A stretch of 33,735 bases of DNA from Candidatus Eiseniibacteriota bacterium (GTDB lineage Bacteria > Eisenbacteria > RBG-16-71-46): NCBI GenBank assembly GCA_005893295.1, contig VBOY01000087.1:1-33735 (forward strand), read 5' to 3'. The notes beneath the pieces are model-generated. The model saw only the letters and a program-made list of their open reading frames with translations, searched no databases and was not told the origin of the DNA. The position numbers and the translations under genes are program-made. Shown here one piece after another: positions 19,259 through 28,184 of this stretch. Position 1 is the stretch's first letter. Each line of letters begins with the position of its first letter.

Positions 19259-20533
19259 TCAGTGCTCCGGGTCGGGGCCGTGGATGACACCGCCCGCCGG
19301 GACGTCGCCGCTGAAGTCGTCCACCGTGACGTGTGCGCCAATCCGCGTGTTGCGACCCACCGTCACCTGCTCCGGTAGATGCGCTCCCTTGCCGACCACC
19401 AGCAGGCCGTTCGACAAGTGCTCCGGGCAGGCGCGCCCCGGCGTGGATGCTTCGCCCCAACCGATCCGGCCCCCCGCGCCCACCACCACTTCCTTGTCGA
19501 GGATCGCGCGATCGATCGCCGCCCCCTTCCCCACCGTGGTGTCGTGCATCAGGATGCTGTCGGTCACCGTCGCGCCTCGTAACACGGTGACACCGGGGAA
19601 CAGCACGGAGCGGACCACTCGGCCGGCAACCCGGCAGCCGTTGGCGATCAGGCTGCGCTCGGCGCGGCCGCCCGCCTCGAAGCGCACCGGCGGCCGATCC
19701 GCGCTCTGGGTGTGGATCACCCACTCCGGATCCCTCAGGTCGAGGGGCGGTTGGTCGGAGAGCAGCGCCAGGTTCGTGTCGTAGTAGGAGTCGAGAGTTC
19801 CGACGTCCTGCCAATAGCCCTGGAACCGGTACGCGTACACCGCTTCGCCGCGCTCGACGAGGCGAGGCAGCAGATCGCGGCCGAAGTCGTGACGGGAGTC
19901 GGATCGCTCGGCATCCTCGACCAGCCATTGCGTGAACGCGGCGCGATCGAACAAGTACACGCCCATCGACGCCAGGCGTGACTGCGCCCGTCGCGGCTTC
20001 TCTTGGAAGCCGACCACGCGACCACGCGCGTCGGTCTCGAGGATGCCGAACGACTGCACCGCCTCCTCGGGCACCTCGGTGACCGCCACCGTGGCCGAGG
20101 CGTGGTTCGCTTGGTGGAAGGCGTAGAGCAGGTTGTAGTTCATCTTGTAGACGTGGTCCCCGGAGAGCACCAGCACGTGCTCGGCGCGGCGCGGGCGCAG
20201 GTGGACCAGGTTGCGATAGATGGCGTCCGCCGTGCCCTGGTACCAATCGCTGGTGACCGAGCCTAGCGATGGCTGGAGCAGCTGCACGCCTCCACGGGTA
20301 CGGTCCAGATCCCACGGCCGGCCGATGCCGATGTGCCGATGGAGCGAGGTCGGGTGGTACTGGGTCAACACGCCGACGTCGTAGATCCCCGAGTTGACGC
20401 AGTTGGAAAGCGTGAAGTCGATGATCCGGTACTTGCCCCCGAACGGCACCGCGGGCTTGGCGCGCCGCTCCGAGAGCAGGCACAGCCGGGTACCCAGGCC
20501 ACCCGCGAGCACGAACGCGTAGCGGCCGCTCAT
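19259..20533 (-). CDS. glgC: Glucose-1-phosphate adenylyltransferase, catalytic-type
   Basis: GlgC makes ADP-glucose from glucose-1-phosphate and ATP for glycogen synthesis. The 424-residue protein has a nucleotidyltransferase domain with AGGLGTRL (R16) and [18 protein letters not shown] (K26); both residues correspond to the catalytic Arg/Lys pair. Further on are [11 protein letters not shown] (metal Asp), [15 protein letters not shown] and [11 protein letters not shown]-terminal left-handed beta-helix follows ([31 protein letters not shown]). The start overlaps the stop of the upstream paralogue as ATGA (20530-20533), so the two are co-translated. Confidence 0.93.
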   Translation of the reverse strand: MSGRYAFVLAGGLGTRLCLLSERRAKPAVPFGGKYRIIDFTLSNCVNSGIYDVGVLTQYHPTSLHRHIGIGRPWDLDRTRGGVQLLQPSLGSVTSDWYQGTADAIYRNLVHLRPRRAEHVLVLSGDHVYKMNYNLLYAFHQANHASATVAVTEVPEEAVQSFGILETDARGRVVGFQEKPRRAQSRLASMGVYLFDRAAFTQWLVEDAERSDSRHDFGRDLLPRLVERGEAVYAYRFQGYWQDVGTLDSYYDTNLALLSDQPPLDLRDPEWVIHTQSADRPPVRFEAGGRAERSLIANGCRVAGRVVRSVLFPGVTVLRGATVTDSILMHDTTVGKGAAIDRAILDKEVVVGAGGRIGWGEASTPGRACPEHLSNGLLVVGKGAHLPEQVTVGRNTRIGAHVTVDDFSGDVPAGGVIHGPDPEH

Positions 20534-21783
20534 CGCAGGTCCGCGTGCGCCGGGTGGTCGGCGACGCGAGCGCCGGCGCGGATCTGATTCTCGACGAAGT
20601 CCTCGGGCCCGGTGCCGACCCCCAGCACCGCGCCCCGCCCGACCCGCGCCCGCTCGGGCACGAACGCGTACTTGCCGGCCAACGTGAGGCTCGCGACCAC
20701 ACCATCTCCGCGCGGATCCGCCCCGGAGCCCACCACTGCCTCACGACCGACCCGCACGAACTTGTCGAGGATCGCGCGTTCCACTCGTGCTCCCCTGAGG
20801 ATCCGCGTGTCCTGCATCACCACCGAGTCCACCACCGTGGCCTCGGCCTCGACCTCCACCCCCGGGAACAGGATCGAGCGACATACGCGTCCTGCCACCC
20901 TGCAGCCGTTGGCGACCAAGCTGTCTTCCACCTCGGCGCCGGTCAGCATCAGCACCGGCGGGCGTTCCTCGTCGCGCGTCAAGATCGGCCAGCGCGCGTC
21001 GTGCAGATGGAGGCGCGGCTCGGGCGCCACGAGATCGAGGTTGGCGCGGTAGTAGGACTCGAGCGTGCCCACGTCGTCCCAGTAGCCTTCGAATTCGTGC
21101 GCGAACACGCGCTCGCCCTCTTCGACCAACGGGCGCAGCACGTCGAGCACGAGATCGACCGGATGGCCGCGCAGGCACTCGGCCAACACCTCCGACTCGA
21201 ACAGGTAGATGCCCATCGAGGCGAGCCGCGCCGAGGTGGTCTTGGGCTTCTCCTCGAGCTGCCGCACCCGGCCGGCGCGATCCACGGTGACCATGCCGAA
21301 GCGCTGTCGCTCGCCCGGTGGCACCGCGGTGACCGCGAGCGTCACCGCTGCCGCCCGCGCCTCGTGGGCGCGAAACAGATCCCGGTAATCCATCTTGTAG
21401 ACGTGGTCGCCCGATAGCACCAGCACTTGGGCGGCGTGGCTGGCCATGATCGCGTCGGTGTTCTGGGCGAGGGCGTCGGCGGTGCCGCGGTACCAGCCGG
21501 CGTGCTCACGGGTGAGAAATGGCTGCAGGATCTCGACCCCACCGCCGCGCCGGTCGAGATCCCAGAGCCGACCCGAGCCGAGGTGGTCGTGCAGCGAGGT
21601 GGGTGCGTGCTGGGTGAGGACGCTGACGCGCTCGATCTCGGAGTGGCAACAGTTGCTGAGCACGAAGTCGACGATCCGGTACTTGCCACCGAACGGAATC
21701 GCGCTCACCGCGCGCTCGGCCGAAAGCACGCTGAGCCGGTCGCCGCTGCCGCCCGACAGCACCAGCGCCATCGCGTGTCGCAC
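20530..21783 (-). CDS. GlgC paralogue lacking the catalytic Lys, probable regulatory subunit
   Basis: This 417-residue protein has the same fold and domain order as Glg[51 protein letters not shown], then beta-helix repeats such as [21 protein letters not shown]. It differs at key sites: the RAKPA motif is RAVSA (V26 instead of Lys) and GTRL is GDRL, while R16 and the metal Asp remain. Loss of this Lys is also seen in the regulatory large subunits of plant ADP-glucose pyrophosphorylase. The GTG at 21781-21783 has AGGAG 7 nt upstream. It could instead be a sugar nucleotidyltransferase of other specificity. Confidence 0.85.
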   Translation of the reverse strand: MRHAMALVLSGGSGDRLSVLSAERAVSAIPFGGKYRIVDFVLSNCCHSEIERVSVLTQHAPTSLHDHLGSGRLWDLDRRGGGVEILQPFLTREHAGWYRGTADALAQNTDAIMASHAAQVLVLSGDHVYKMDYRDLFRAHEARAAAVTLAVTAVPPGERQRFGMVTVDRAGRVRQLEEKPKTTSARLASMGIYLFESEVLAECLRGHPVDLVLDVLRPLVEEGERVFAHEFEGYWDDVGTLESYYRANLDLVAPEPRLHLHDARWPILTRDEERPPVLMLTGAEVEDSLVANGCRVAGRVCRSILFPGVEVEAEATVVDSVVMQDTRILRGARVERAILDKFVRVGREAVVGSGADPRGDGVVASLTLAGKYAFVPERARVGRGAVLGVGTGPEDFVENQIRAGARVADHPAHADLR

Positions 21784-21811
21784 ACCACTCTCCTTCGAGG
21801 ACGGCGAGTCC

Positions 21812-22921
21812 CTACCAGGAGTAGGACGCCGAAACCAGCTGGGTGGCGTCCAGATTCTGATCGCCCGAGAAGCCTTCCGCGTCGGACGCCAGGAAGCGGT
21901 GCAGCGCGGCGGCGTAGTCGACGCCCACGTGCTTGTAGCGCAGGCCCGCCCCGAACGCGAGGTCCTTGCCGTTCACCCCCGATCGCAGTGCGAGCACGCT
22001 GCGATACCAGTACTCGAGACCGGTTCTGAGATCGGCGGTGACGGATCCGAGCTTGAGCTGGCTGTCGAGCTTGCGATTCTCGAAGCCCCAGGCCAGGTCC
22101 AGCGCCCAGGTCAGGGCATGGCGCTCGGCCGGATAGAAGTTGAACGAAGCGCCGGTGTCGAGGGTGGGAACGATCAGCTCCCGCGATCCGTTGCTCCACG
22201 CCAGGTAGGTGGTCGTGAGATCGTGCACCACCGCGCCGATCGTCACCGCATCGGTGGGCATGAAGAGCCCGCCCAGATCTACGCCGGCGCCAAACGACGT
22301 CACGTGATCCCCGGGCACGATATCCGGCAGGCTCTGGCGGATGAACTTCACGTTGCCGCCGAAGGCCCAGTGGGGGCCGCGTTGGCGTGCGAACGAGACC
22401 AGCAGCGCCATGTCGCTGGCGCTCGCGCGATAGAGCCCCACGTCGAGCAGTCGCTCGCCGGGCTCCCAGATCCCGTCCAGGTTGCCGGGATCGTTGGTGG
22501 TGATGTCGTTGTCGAGCCCGCCGTCCACGAATTGCAGCTTGGGATCGCCCGGGCGCAGCGTGAGCGGGATGTCATCGACCGCGACACGGATCAGCCCCAG
22601 ACCGACAGCGGACTTGCGGCCGGTTGGGCCGCCGAGCGGAAACACCGCCCCGAGGTAGTCCTGGATCACCAGGCTGCCGAACTTCTCCGAGTGCTGCGGT
22701 AGCACCTCGCGGTAGGGCAGGTAGACCATGCCGGCGGGGTTCCAGTAGGGAGCCGTGGCATCGTCGGCGACCGCCACGAAGGCTCCACCCATGCCGATGG
22801 CGCGGGCTCCGAGCTGTGACTTGAGGAACTCTCCGGCGTACTTGGTGGCCGAGGCCGGCGACGCGCCGGCGAGCAGGAGGAGGAAAACGAAGGCGATGCG
22901 CGAGCGCGCAATACGGTTCAC
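21812..22921 (-). CDS. PorV/PorQ-family outer-membrane beta-barrel protein
   Basis: This 369-residue exported protein has a signal peptide (RIAFVFLLLLAGASPASA, cleaved before TKY). It opens with the signature of the PorV/PorQ (UPF0164-like) family: AGEFLKSQLGARAIGMGGAFVAVADDATAPYWNPAGM. The remainder is a long series of alternating beta strands and ends with an aromatic residue (VSASYSW), as outer-membrane barrels do. PorV-type proteins serve type IX secretion in Bacteroidetes relatives, but family members occur without it. The GTG start at 22919-22921 has AGGAG 6 nt before it. It lies 28 bp upstream of the GlgC paralogue, so they may share a transcript. Confidence 0.8.
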   Translation of the reverse strand: MNRIARSRIAFVFLLLLAGASPASATKYAGEFLKSQLGARAIGMGGAFVAVADDATAPYWNPAGMVYLPYREVLPQHSEKFGSLVIQDYLGAVFPLGGPTGRKSAVGLGLIRVAVDDIPLTLRPGDPKLQFVDGGLDNDITTNDPGNLDGIWEPGERLLDVGLYRASASDMALLVSFARQRGPHWAFGGNVKFIRQSLPDIVPGDHVTSFGAGVDLGGLFMPTDAVTIGAVVHDLTTTYLAWSNGSRELIVPTLDTGASFNFYPAERHALTWALDLAWGFENRKLDSQLKLGSVTADLRTGLEYWYRSVLALRSGVNGKDLAFGAGLRYKHVGVDYAAALHRFLASDAEGFSGDQNLDATQLVSASYSW

Positions 22922-22966
22922 GTGCGACTCCTGTCCGGTCCAGCGCGACCTTACGGGCGCGCCGCG

Positions 22967-23566
22967 TCAGCTGTCAACCGGTCGAGGAGTCATGTCCCAG
23001 GGTGGAGCAGCCGCGTCGCTTACCGGGCGAGCGATGCGCCAGTGACCGCGCATCCGCACCAACTCGTCCGCGGTGCGGAAGCTGTGCTCCTCGGTCAAGC
23101 CGCTGGGCAGGTAGCGCACTTCGTAGCTCACCATGACGCGCCCACCCGTGACCGGCAACGAACGGAACTCGCACAAGGTGAGCTGGCGAATCGGCGGCAG
23201 GTACCACAGCATGCCCGGCATCGGCAGGTCATGGCGACCCTCCACGAAGCACTCCCACACGCCTTCTGCGTCGCCCGCCCGCAGCGCCTCCCAGTAGGTG
23301 CGCAGGGTGGCGCTCGGCGAGACGAAGCGAGGATCGACGTGGCAGCGCTCGCCCTGCCCGAGCAGCACCAGGCTCGTGAACGCGAGCCCCACCCACCGCC
23401 GCGCAGAGGCGAGTCTCGACCTCGGCGCGACGCCTTCTCCTCGAAGGTCTTCCGCTTCTACACCGGATGTGGGGTCGCCGGTGGGCGGATTTGTGGGGGC
23501 CGGTGGGGTCGAGGCCTTGGGCTCGCTCGTCTCACCCGAGCCCAGGTTCAGCGGATCCAGGTGCAC
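22967..23566 (-). CDS. Membrane-anchored hypothetical protein
   Basis: This 199-residue protein is of unknown function. A polar, Pro-rich N-terminal stretch of about 50 residues precedes a single hydrophobic segment (WVGLAFTSLVLLG). An approximately 120-residue soluble domain follows. Its helix (SATLRTYWEALRAGDAEGVWECF) and later beta strands (GRVMVSYEVRYL; RGHWRIARPV) resemble an NTF2-like/SnoaL fold, but this is a guess from pattern alone. The GTG at 23564-23566 follows AAGGAG at short spacing. It is 45 bp upstream of the PorV-type gene in the same direction. Confidence 0.6.
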   Translation of the reverse strand: MHLDPLNLGSGETSEPKASTPPAPTNPPTGDPTSGVEAEDLRGEGVAPRSRLASARRWVGLAFTSLVLLGQGERCHVDPRFVSPSATLRTYWEALRAGDAEGVWECFVEGRHDLPMPGMLWYLPPIRQLTLCEFRSLPVTGGRVMVSYEVRYLPSGLTEEHSFRTADELVRMRGHWRIARPVSDAAAPPWDMTPRPVDS

Positions 23567-23721
23567 ACGCTCCTTAAGAGGCGCCGCGGCCTAAGATGCC
23601 TCCCTGCGAAATGGACGCCGGCTGGTCCGGGGTCCGGGGGGCTCTTCCTGGATCCACCCTCTTGAACGGAATGGCACGAAGCGTACCGCCCATGCCGAGG
23701 CGATTCTCAGCCTCATGTGCA

Positions 23722-23764
23722 ATTGTAACTGCTACGCGGAACCACTTACAATGACGAGTGGTTC
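23722..23764. repeat. Two interlocking inverted repeats at the end of rluB
   Basis: ATTGTAA (23722-23728) and TTACAAT (23746-23752) form a perfect 7-bp dyad 17 bp apart. GAACCACT (23739-23746) and AGTGGTTC (23757-23764) form an 8-bp hairpin that shares bases with the first dyad. The region is clearly more AT-rich than its surroundings. There is no U tract on the minus strand, so it is not a standard terminator; an operator-like dyad or alternative RNA structures are possible. Nothing else is seen in the 23567-23762 spacer. Confidence 0.5.
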
Positions 23765-24719
23765 AGCCGCGTGGTCTCTTTGGGCCTTGGGGGCCGGCTC
23801 GGCGGCCCTTGCGGGACGCCCCGTTTCGTCTTCTGGCCACTGGGCGCGAGCGCCCACGCCGCCTGGCAGTTTGGCCCAGAAGACGCCGGGGCATGCCTGC
23901 GCCGGGTGCTCGAACCCCGGGCGAGAGGGCCCTGGCCCCGTGCGCGTTGAGCCCGGCCAGCTCCTTCGGCGACAGAGCGCGCCATGCCCCTGGCGGCAGG
24001 TCGCCCAGGCGCAGCGGGCCGTAGCCCCAGCGATGCAGGGTGCGCACCGGTAGGCCCACCGCCTCGCACATGCGCCGCACCTGACGATTGCGCCCCTCGC
24101 GCACCGCGATGTCCAGGATCGCGCGCCCGCCGCGCACCGCGCGCAGGCGCACCTCGGACGATCCGCTCGTCACGCCAGGCTCGAGCTCGACTCCCTCGCG
24201 CAGCCGCTTGAGCTGCGTCGCGTCGGGAACCCCGTCCACGCGGGCGCGATAGAGTTTCGCCACGCCGTAGCGCGGGTGCATCAGATGATGAGCCAGCTCG
24301 CCGTCGTTCGTGATCACCAGCAGGCCGCTGGTGTCGGCGTCGAGCCGGCCCACCGGGAACAAGCGCGCACCGCGCGGGAACAATGCGCGCACCGTGGGGC
24401 GCCCCTGCGGGTCGTCGAGGGTCGTGAGCACGCCGGCCGGCTTGTGGAGCACGTAGTGCCGCAGCGCGCTCGGCCCGGGAATCGCCCGCCCGTGGACCGC
24501 GACGCGGTCGCGACCGGGCTCGACCCGGGTGCCGGGCTCGCGCACCACGGTGCCGTTCACGCGCACCGAGCCGGCCTCGATCAGAGCGTCGCAGGCCCGT
24601 CGCGAGCCCAGGCCGCGCGACGCGAGCAGCTTGTTGAGCCGGATGCCGCCGTCCGTCGTCCGCGCCGGCCGTGGGCGGCGTCCCGCAGGAGGGGGCGAGG
24701 CAGGATCCGCTGCGGCCAT
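23763..24719 (-). CDS. rluB: 23S rRNA pseudouridine synthase, RluB/RsuA family
   Basis: This enzyme isomerises a uridine in 23S rRNA. The 318-residue protein has an N-terminal S4 RNA-binding domain (IRLNKLLASRGLGSRRACDALIEAGSV, VNG), then the RsuA/RluB catalytic domain with LHKPAGVLTT, FPVGRLDADTSGLLVITNDG (catalytic Asp) and REGRNRQVRRMCEAVG. A highly basic C-terminal tail of about 50 residues follows. The ATG at 24717-24719 is one base past the scpB stop. The scpA-scpB-rluB order is a common bacterial arrangement. The exact target (rluB, rluE/F or rsuA class) is judged from context. Confidence 0.92.
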   Translation of the reverse strand: MAAADPASPPPAGRRPRPARTTDGGIRLNKLLASRGLGSRRACDALIEAGSVRVNGTVVREPGTRVEPGRDRVAVHGRAIPGPSALRHYVLHKPAGVLTTLDDPQGRPTVRALFPRGARLFPVGRLDADTSGLLVITNDGELAHHLMHPRYGVAKLYRARVDGVPDATQLKRLREGVELEPGVTSGSSEVRLRAVRGGRAILDIAVREGRNRQVRRMCEAVGLPVRTLHRWGYGPLRLGDLPPGAWRALSPKELAGLNAHGARALSPGVRAPGAGMPRRLLGQTARRRGRSRPVARRRNGASRKGRRAGPQGPKRPRG

Positions 24720-24720
24720 C

Positions 24721-25392
24721 TCAGTCGCCGAACGGCTCGTCCGCGATGGCGCCGTCCCCGGTTCCGGCGGGGAGCGGCTCCACCTCGTGCGAGCTCTCCC
24801 CCACGGGCAGCCCCGAGCCCACCTCGGCCATCACCTCGAGCATCTCGAGCTGTTCGGGCTCGCGTGCCGCCACCAGCGCGCGCAGTTCCTCCGGGCGCGG
24901 CAGCTCGCTCAGGTCGCGCAGCCCGAAGTAGTCCAGGAACTCCTGCGTCGTCCCGTAGAGCAGCGGGCGGCCCACCACCTTCGAGCGCCCGCGGATCGTC
25001 ACCAAGTTGCGCTCGAGCAGCGTGCCCAGCACCGCGCTCGAATCGACGCCGCGGATCGCCTCGACCTCCGACTTGGTGACCGGCTGTTTGTACGCGATGA
25101 TCGCCATCGTTTCGAGCGCGGCGCGCGACAAGCGCATCTTCTTCTTGCCACGTAGCAGGCGCCCCACCCACTCGGCATGCTCGGCGGCCGTCACCAGCAG
25201 GTAGCCGCCGGCGATCTCGCGCAGCTCGACCCCCGCCTGGCGGCTCGCGTAGCCGGCCTCGAGCGTCTTGAGCGCGTGCGCGACCTCGTCGAGCGGCGCC
25301 TCCAGGGATTCGCCGAGCAGCGCGAGCGACAGCGGCTGATCGGACGAGAACAACAACGCTTCGAGCGCCGCTTCAAGGTTGCGCGGGGGCAT
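24721..25392 (-). CDS. scpB: Segregation and condensation protein B
   Basis: ScpB is a winged-helix partner of the SMC-ScpA complex that compacts and segregates chromosomes. The 223-residue protein begins with the typical LEAALEALLFSSDQPLSL and has AGGYLLVT and a second winged helix with LSRAALETMAIIAYKQPVTKSEVEAIRGVD. It continues through RGRSKVVGRPLLYGTTQEFLDYFGL, after which the C-terminal tail is acidic. Its start overlaps the end of scpA by 20 bp. Confidence 0.96.
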   Translation of the reverse strand: MPPRNLEAALEALLFSSDQPLSLALLGESLEAPLDEVAHALKTLEAGYASRQAGVELREIAGGYLLVTAAEHAEWVGRLLRGKKKMRLSRAALETMAIIAYKQPVTKSEVEAIRGVDSSAVLGTLLERNLVTIRGRSKVVGRPLLYGTTQEFLDYFGLRDLSELPRPEELRALVAAREPEQLEMLEVMAEVGSGLPVGESSHEVEPLPAGTGDGAIADEPFGD

Positions 25393-26233
25393 GTGTCTCG
25401 CTTTCCTCCGGGGCGCGGGCGACGAGCGAGATGTCGCCGAAGGTCTCGTCCTGGACCACCGCCACGGTGCCCGACTTCACCAGCTCGAGCAAGGCGATGA
25501 AGGTGACGATCATCTCCGCGCGGGTCTGGCAGCGCTCCAGCAACGTCGCGAACCGCACCCTGCCTTCCTCGGCGACCGTGCGGGCGATCAGCGACAGCTT
25601 CTCGTCCAGATCGTAGACCTCGCCCTGGACCTCGTAGACGGTGACCCGCGGGGTGCGCGACAGGACTCGATTCAGGGCGTCCAGCAGGTCGAACAGCGTC
25701 GCGGGTGCCAGTGGCAGCGGGCCCGCCTCGTCCTCGGACGGCAGCAGGCCGCGCTCGAAGAGCAGGCGGCGCTCGTCCTCGCGCAGCTTGAGCGTGCCGG
25801 CCGCCTCCTTGAACTGGCGGTACTCGACCAGCCGCTGCACCAGCTCTTCGCGCGGATCGCCCTCCTCCTCCTCCTCGCCCACCGCCGGCAGCGGCAGCAG
25901 CATCTTGGCCTTGATGCGCATCAGGGTCGCCGCCATGACCAGGAACTCACCCGCCACTTCGAGATCGAACGAGCGCATCAGCTCGAGGTAGGCCAAGTAC
26001 TGTTGTGTGATGTGGGCGATCGGGATGTCGTAGATGTCGATCTCGTCGCGCTTGATGAGATGAAGCAGCAGGTCGAGCGGCCCTTCGAAGCGCTCGAGCT
26101 TGACCATCACCGGCGGCGGCCCCGCGAGCCCGCGCGGGCGCATCGCATCGCGGGGCAGCGACCCAGCCTCCCCCGGCGCCGCGGAGGGTGCCGCCTTGGA
26201 GACCGGAGCCGGCGTGTCGTCGGCCGGGCTCAT
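25373..26233 (-). CDS. scpA: Segregation and condensation protein A (kleisin)
   Basis: ScpA is the kleisin that bridges SMC heads. The 286-residue protein has a disordered N-terminus of about 40 residues, then the canonical FEGPLDLLLHLIKRDEIDIYDIPIAHITQQYL and AGEFLVMAATLMRIKAKMLLP. An acidic insert follows, and the C-terminal winged helix contains VTFIALLELVKSGTVAVVQ. The ATG at 26231-26233 overlaps the trpS stop as ATGA. That overlap rules out the longer open frame that extends upstream through trpS. Confidence 0.96.
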   Translation of the reverse strand: MSPADDTPAPVSKAAPSAAPGEAGSLPRDAMRPRGLAGPPPVMVKLERFEGPLDLLLHLIKRDEIDIYDIPIAHITQQYLAYLELMRSFDLEVAGEFLVMAATLMRIKAKMLLPLPAVGEEEEEGDPREELVQRLVEYRQFKEAAGTLKLREDERRLLFERGLLPSEDEAGPLPLAPATLFDLLDALNRVLSRTPRVTVYEVQGEVYDLDEKLSLIARTVAEEGRVRFATLLERCQTRAEMIVTFIALLELVKSGTVAVVQDETFGDISLVARAPEESETHAPAQP

Positions 26234-27318
26234 CGCGCCAGGGCCGCGCGAGGCTTGAGCCCCATCGCGCTCCGCACTTCGTCCATCGTCGCCTCGGCCA
26301 CGGCGCGCGCCCGTCGGTTGCCATCGGCGATGACGTCGCGCACCGCGGAGGGATCGGCGCTCCAGCGTGCCCTTCGCTCGCGCACCGGCGCCAGGGCGGC
26401 GGCCAGCACCTCGGACAAGTGGCCCTTGTCGGGCACGCACGCCAACGTTCCGGCGCGGCAGCGCGCGGCCACGTCGGCGGCGCCTCCCGGGTTGAACTTG
26501 CGCTGGTACTCGTAGACCACGCAGCCCGGGTGCCCGTCCAAGGGGTCCGCGTCGGGTCGGCCCGGATCGTTGGCTCGGATCTTCTTGGGATCGGTGTACG
26601 CCTGCTTCACCTTGGCGGCGATCTCCTCGGGCGAATCCGCGAGCAGGATCGTGTTGCCGAGTGACTTGCTCATCCGGCTGCCGTCGAGCCCGCGCAGCCG
26701 CGGGAACGCGGTGAGCTGGGCCTCGGGCTCGGGGAACACCGGCTCGCGGTCCTGGCAATAGAGAAAGTTGAAGCGCCGCGCGAGCTCGCGCGTCAGCTCG
26801 ACGTGGGGCACCTGATCCTCACCGACCGGCACGTGGCTCGCCTTGTAGAGCAGGATGTCGGCGGCCTGGAGCACCGAGTAGCCGAGGTGGCCGTAGCTGA
26901 TCGTCGCTTCGTCGAGATGAAGGTCGCGGATCTGCTCTTTCAGGGTCGGGATGCGCTCGAGTCGCGCCTTGCTCACCAGCATCGACAGCAACAAATGGAG
27001 CTCGGCGTGCTCTTGGACCGCGGACTGCACGAACAGCACGCACCGCTTCGGATCCAGTCCCGCGGCGAGCCAGTCCACCACCATCTCGTGGATGTCCGAC
27101 TGCAGGGCCGAAGTGTCCTCGTGGCCGGTCGTCAGCATGTGCCAGTCGGCCACCATGTGGAAGTTGGACCAACCCGCCTCCTGTAGCCGCACCCAGTTTT
27201 CGAGCGCGCCGACGTAGTTGCCGAGGTGGAGCCGCCCGGTGGGCCGCATCCCCGAGAGGATCCGGCGTGGGAACGCGGCGCCCGCACGCGCCGCCACGCC
27301 GTCGCGCTCGACCGTCAC
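26230..27318 (-). CDS. trpS: Tryptophanyl-tRNA synthetase
   Basis: TrpS charges tRNA-Trp. The 362-residue class I synthetase shows the HIGH-like RPTGRLHLGNYVGAL (H31-L-G-N34), VADWHMLTT, GHLGYSVLQAADILLYKASHVPVGEDQ and the KMSKS loop SRMSKSLGN. There are about 17 extra residues before the usual start ILSGMRPTG. The GTG start at 27316-27318 overlaps the protease stop as GTGA. It is followed by scpA with a 4-bp overlap, giving an M50-trpS-scpA-scpB-rluB operon. Confidence 0.96.
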   Translation of the reverse strand: MTVERDGVAARAGAAFPRRILSGMRPTGRLHLGNYVGALENWVRLQEAGWSNFHMVADWHMLTTGHEDTSALQSDIHEMVVDWLAAGLDPKRCVLFVQSAVQEHAELHLLLSMLVSKARLERIPTLKEQIRDLHLDEATISYGHLGYSVLQAADILLYKASHVPVGEDQVPHVELTRELARRFNFLYCQDREPVFPEPEAQLTAFPRLRGLDGSRMSKSLGNTILLADSPEEIAAKVKQAYTDPKKIRANDPGRPDADPLDGHPGCVVYEYQRKFNPGGAADVAARCRAGTLACVPDKGHLSEVLAAALAPVRERRARWSADPSAVRDVIADGNRRARAVAEATMDEVRSAMGLKPRAALAR

Positions 27319-27971
27319 AGGGCGATCCCGTCCTGCGTGACGCCGAACAGGCCGAGACACGCCCGCACGGCGAGCCGCAGCGGACCATCGAGCATGAAGC
27401 GCGACACCAGCGGCGAGCTGACGCACAGGGCCACCACCAGCAAACCCACCAGGCGAAACTGTTGCAACACGATGATGTGGCGCAGCGGCAGGAAGCGCAT
27501 CAGCACCCACGAGCCATCGAGCGGCGGGATCGGAATCAGGTTGAACAGCGCGAGCGCACAGTTCCACAGCACGCCCGCATATCCCATGATGCGCAACGGG
27601 GCCCAGAATCCGGTCTCCGGGGCGAATCGCGTCACCCCCGCGAACAGGATCGCGAGCAGGAAATTGGACGCAGGACCAGCGAGTGCCACCTTGACCTGGT
27701 CGTTGCGCGGATGCCGCAGGTTGGCCCAATGGATCGGCACCGGCTTGGCCCATCCGAACAGGAACGGGGCATGGAAGAAGAACAGGAGGCCGGGCAGGAT
27801 CAGCGATCCGAAGGGATCCACGTGGGGCAGCGGATTCAAGGTCAACCGGCCCTGGTCGCGCGCGGTCGTATCGCCGTTCCACAGCGCCACCACCCCATGG
27901 GCACACTCGTGGATCACGATGCTCAAGATGAACACCGGGACGGCCAGAATCAGGTTGGGGTCGAACCGCAC
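27315..27971 (-). CDS. Site-2-type zinc metalloprotease (M50 family)
   Basis: This 218-residue polytopic membrane protein belongs to the M50 family, which cleaves substrates within the membrane. The zinc site H21-E-C-A-H25 lies in the first helix, and the third ligand is D152 in NLIPIPPLDGSW. Other family features are NPLPHVDPFGSLILPG, GWAKPVPI and ALAGPASNFLLA. No PDZ domain is present, which places it with the short, B. subtilis YwhC-like group that commonly sits beside trpS and scpA. It is the first gene of its operon, with its own promoter. Confidence 0.92.
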   Translation of the reverse strand: MRFDPNLILAVPVFILSIVIHECAHGVVALWNGDTTARDQGRLTLNPLPHVDPFGSLILPGLLFFFHAPFLFGWAKPVPIHWANLRHPRNDQVKVALAGPASNFLLAILFAGVTRFAPETGFWAPLRIMGYAGVLWNCALALFNLIPIPPLDGSWVLMRFLPLRHIIVLQQFRLVGLLVVALCVSSPLVSRFMLDGPLRLAVRACLGLFGVTQDGIAL

Positions 27972-28012
27972 GCGAAAGGCTCCAGAGCCTGGGGAACGAG
28001 GGGCGCGGCCTG

Positions 28013-28040
28013 ACTATAGAGGATGCGCGAACTGGGTCAA
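28013..28040 (-). promoter_or_regulatory. Promoter of the M50-trpS-scpAB-rluB operon
   Basis: TTGACC (28035-28040, minus strand), a 16-bp spacer and TATAGT (28013-28018) lie about 42 bp upstream of the protease ATG. Both boxes differ from the sigma-70 consensus at one base. Confidence 0.6.
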
Positions 28041-28146
28041 GCAACACGCTGTGGATGGCCGGCTTGGCGGCGCCGCGATCACCCGCACGAGGGCTGGGTT
28101 CCGGGTCGATGGTGAAGTCTCAAGAGCGGCGACGGACCGCTGACGG

Positions 28147-28177
28147 TTGCCGGCCGCGCGCGCTGCCCCCCTATAAT
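28147..28177 (+). promoter_or_regulatory. Promoter of the peroxiredoxin gene, probably giving a leaderless mRNA
   Basis: A perfect -10 TATAAT (28172-28177) with a -35-like TTGCCG (28147-28152, spacer 19) lies just 7 bp before the ATG at 28185. Transcription would begin at or next to the start codon. No ribosome-binding site is present, in keeping with a leaderless transcript. Confidence 0.55.
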
Positions 28178-28184
28178 GCACGGC

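Noticed and set aside
26234-26758. Upstream extension of scpA, and likewise of trpS beyond 27318
   Set aside because: These parts are shadows of the preceding gene. The ATGA and GTGA overlaps with well-conserved N-termini mark the true starts.
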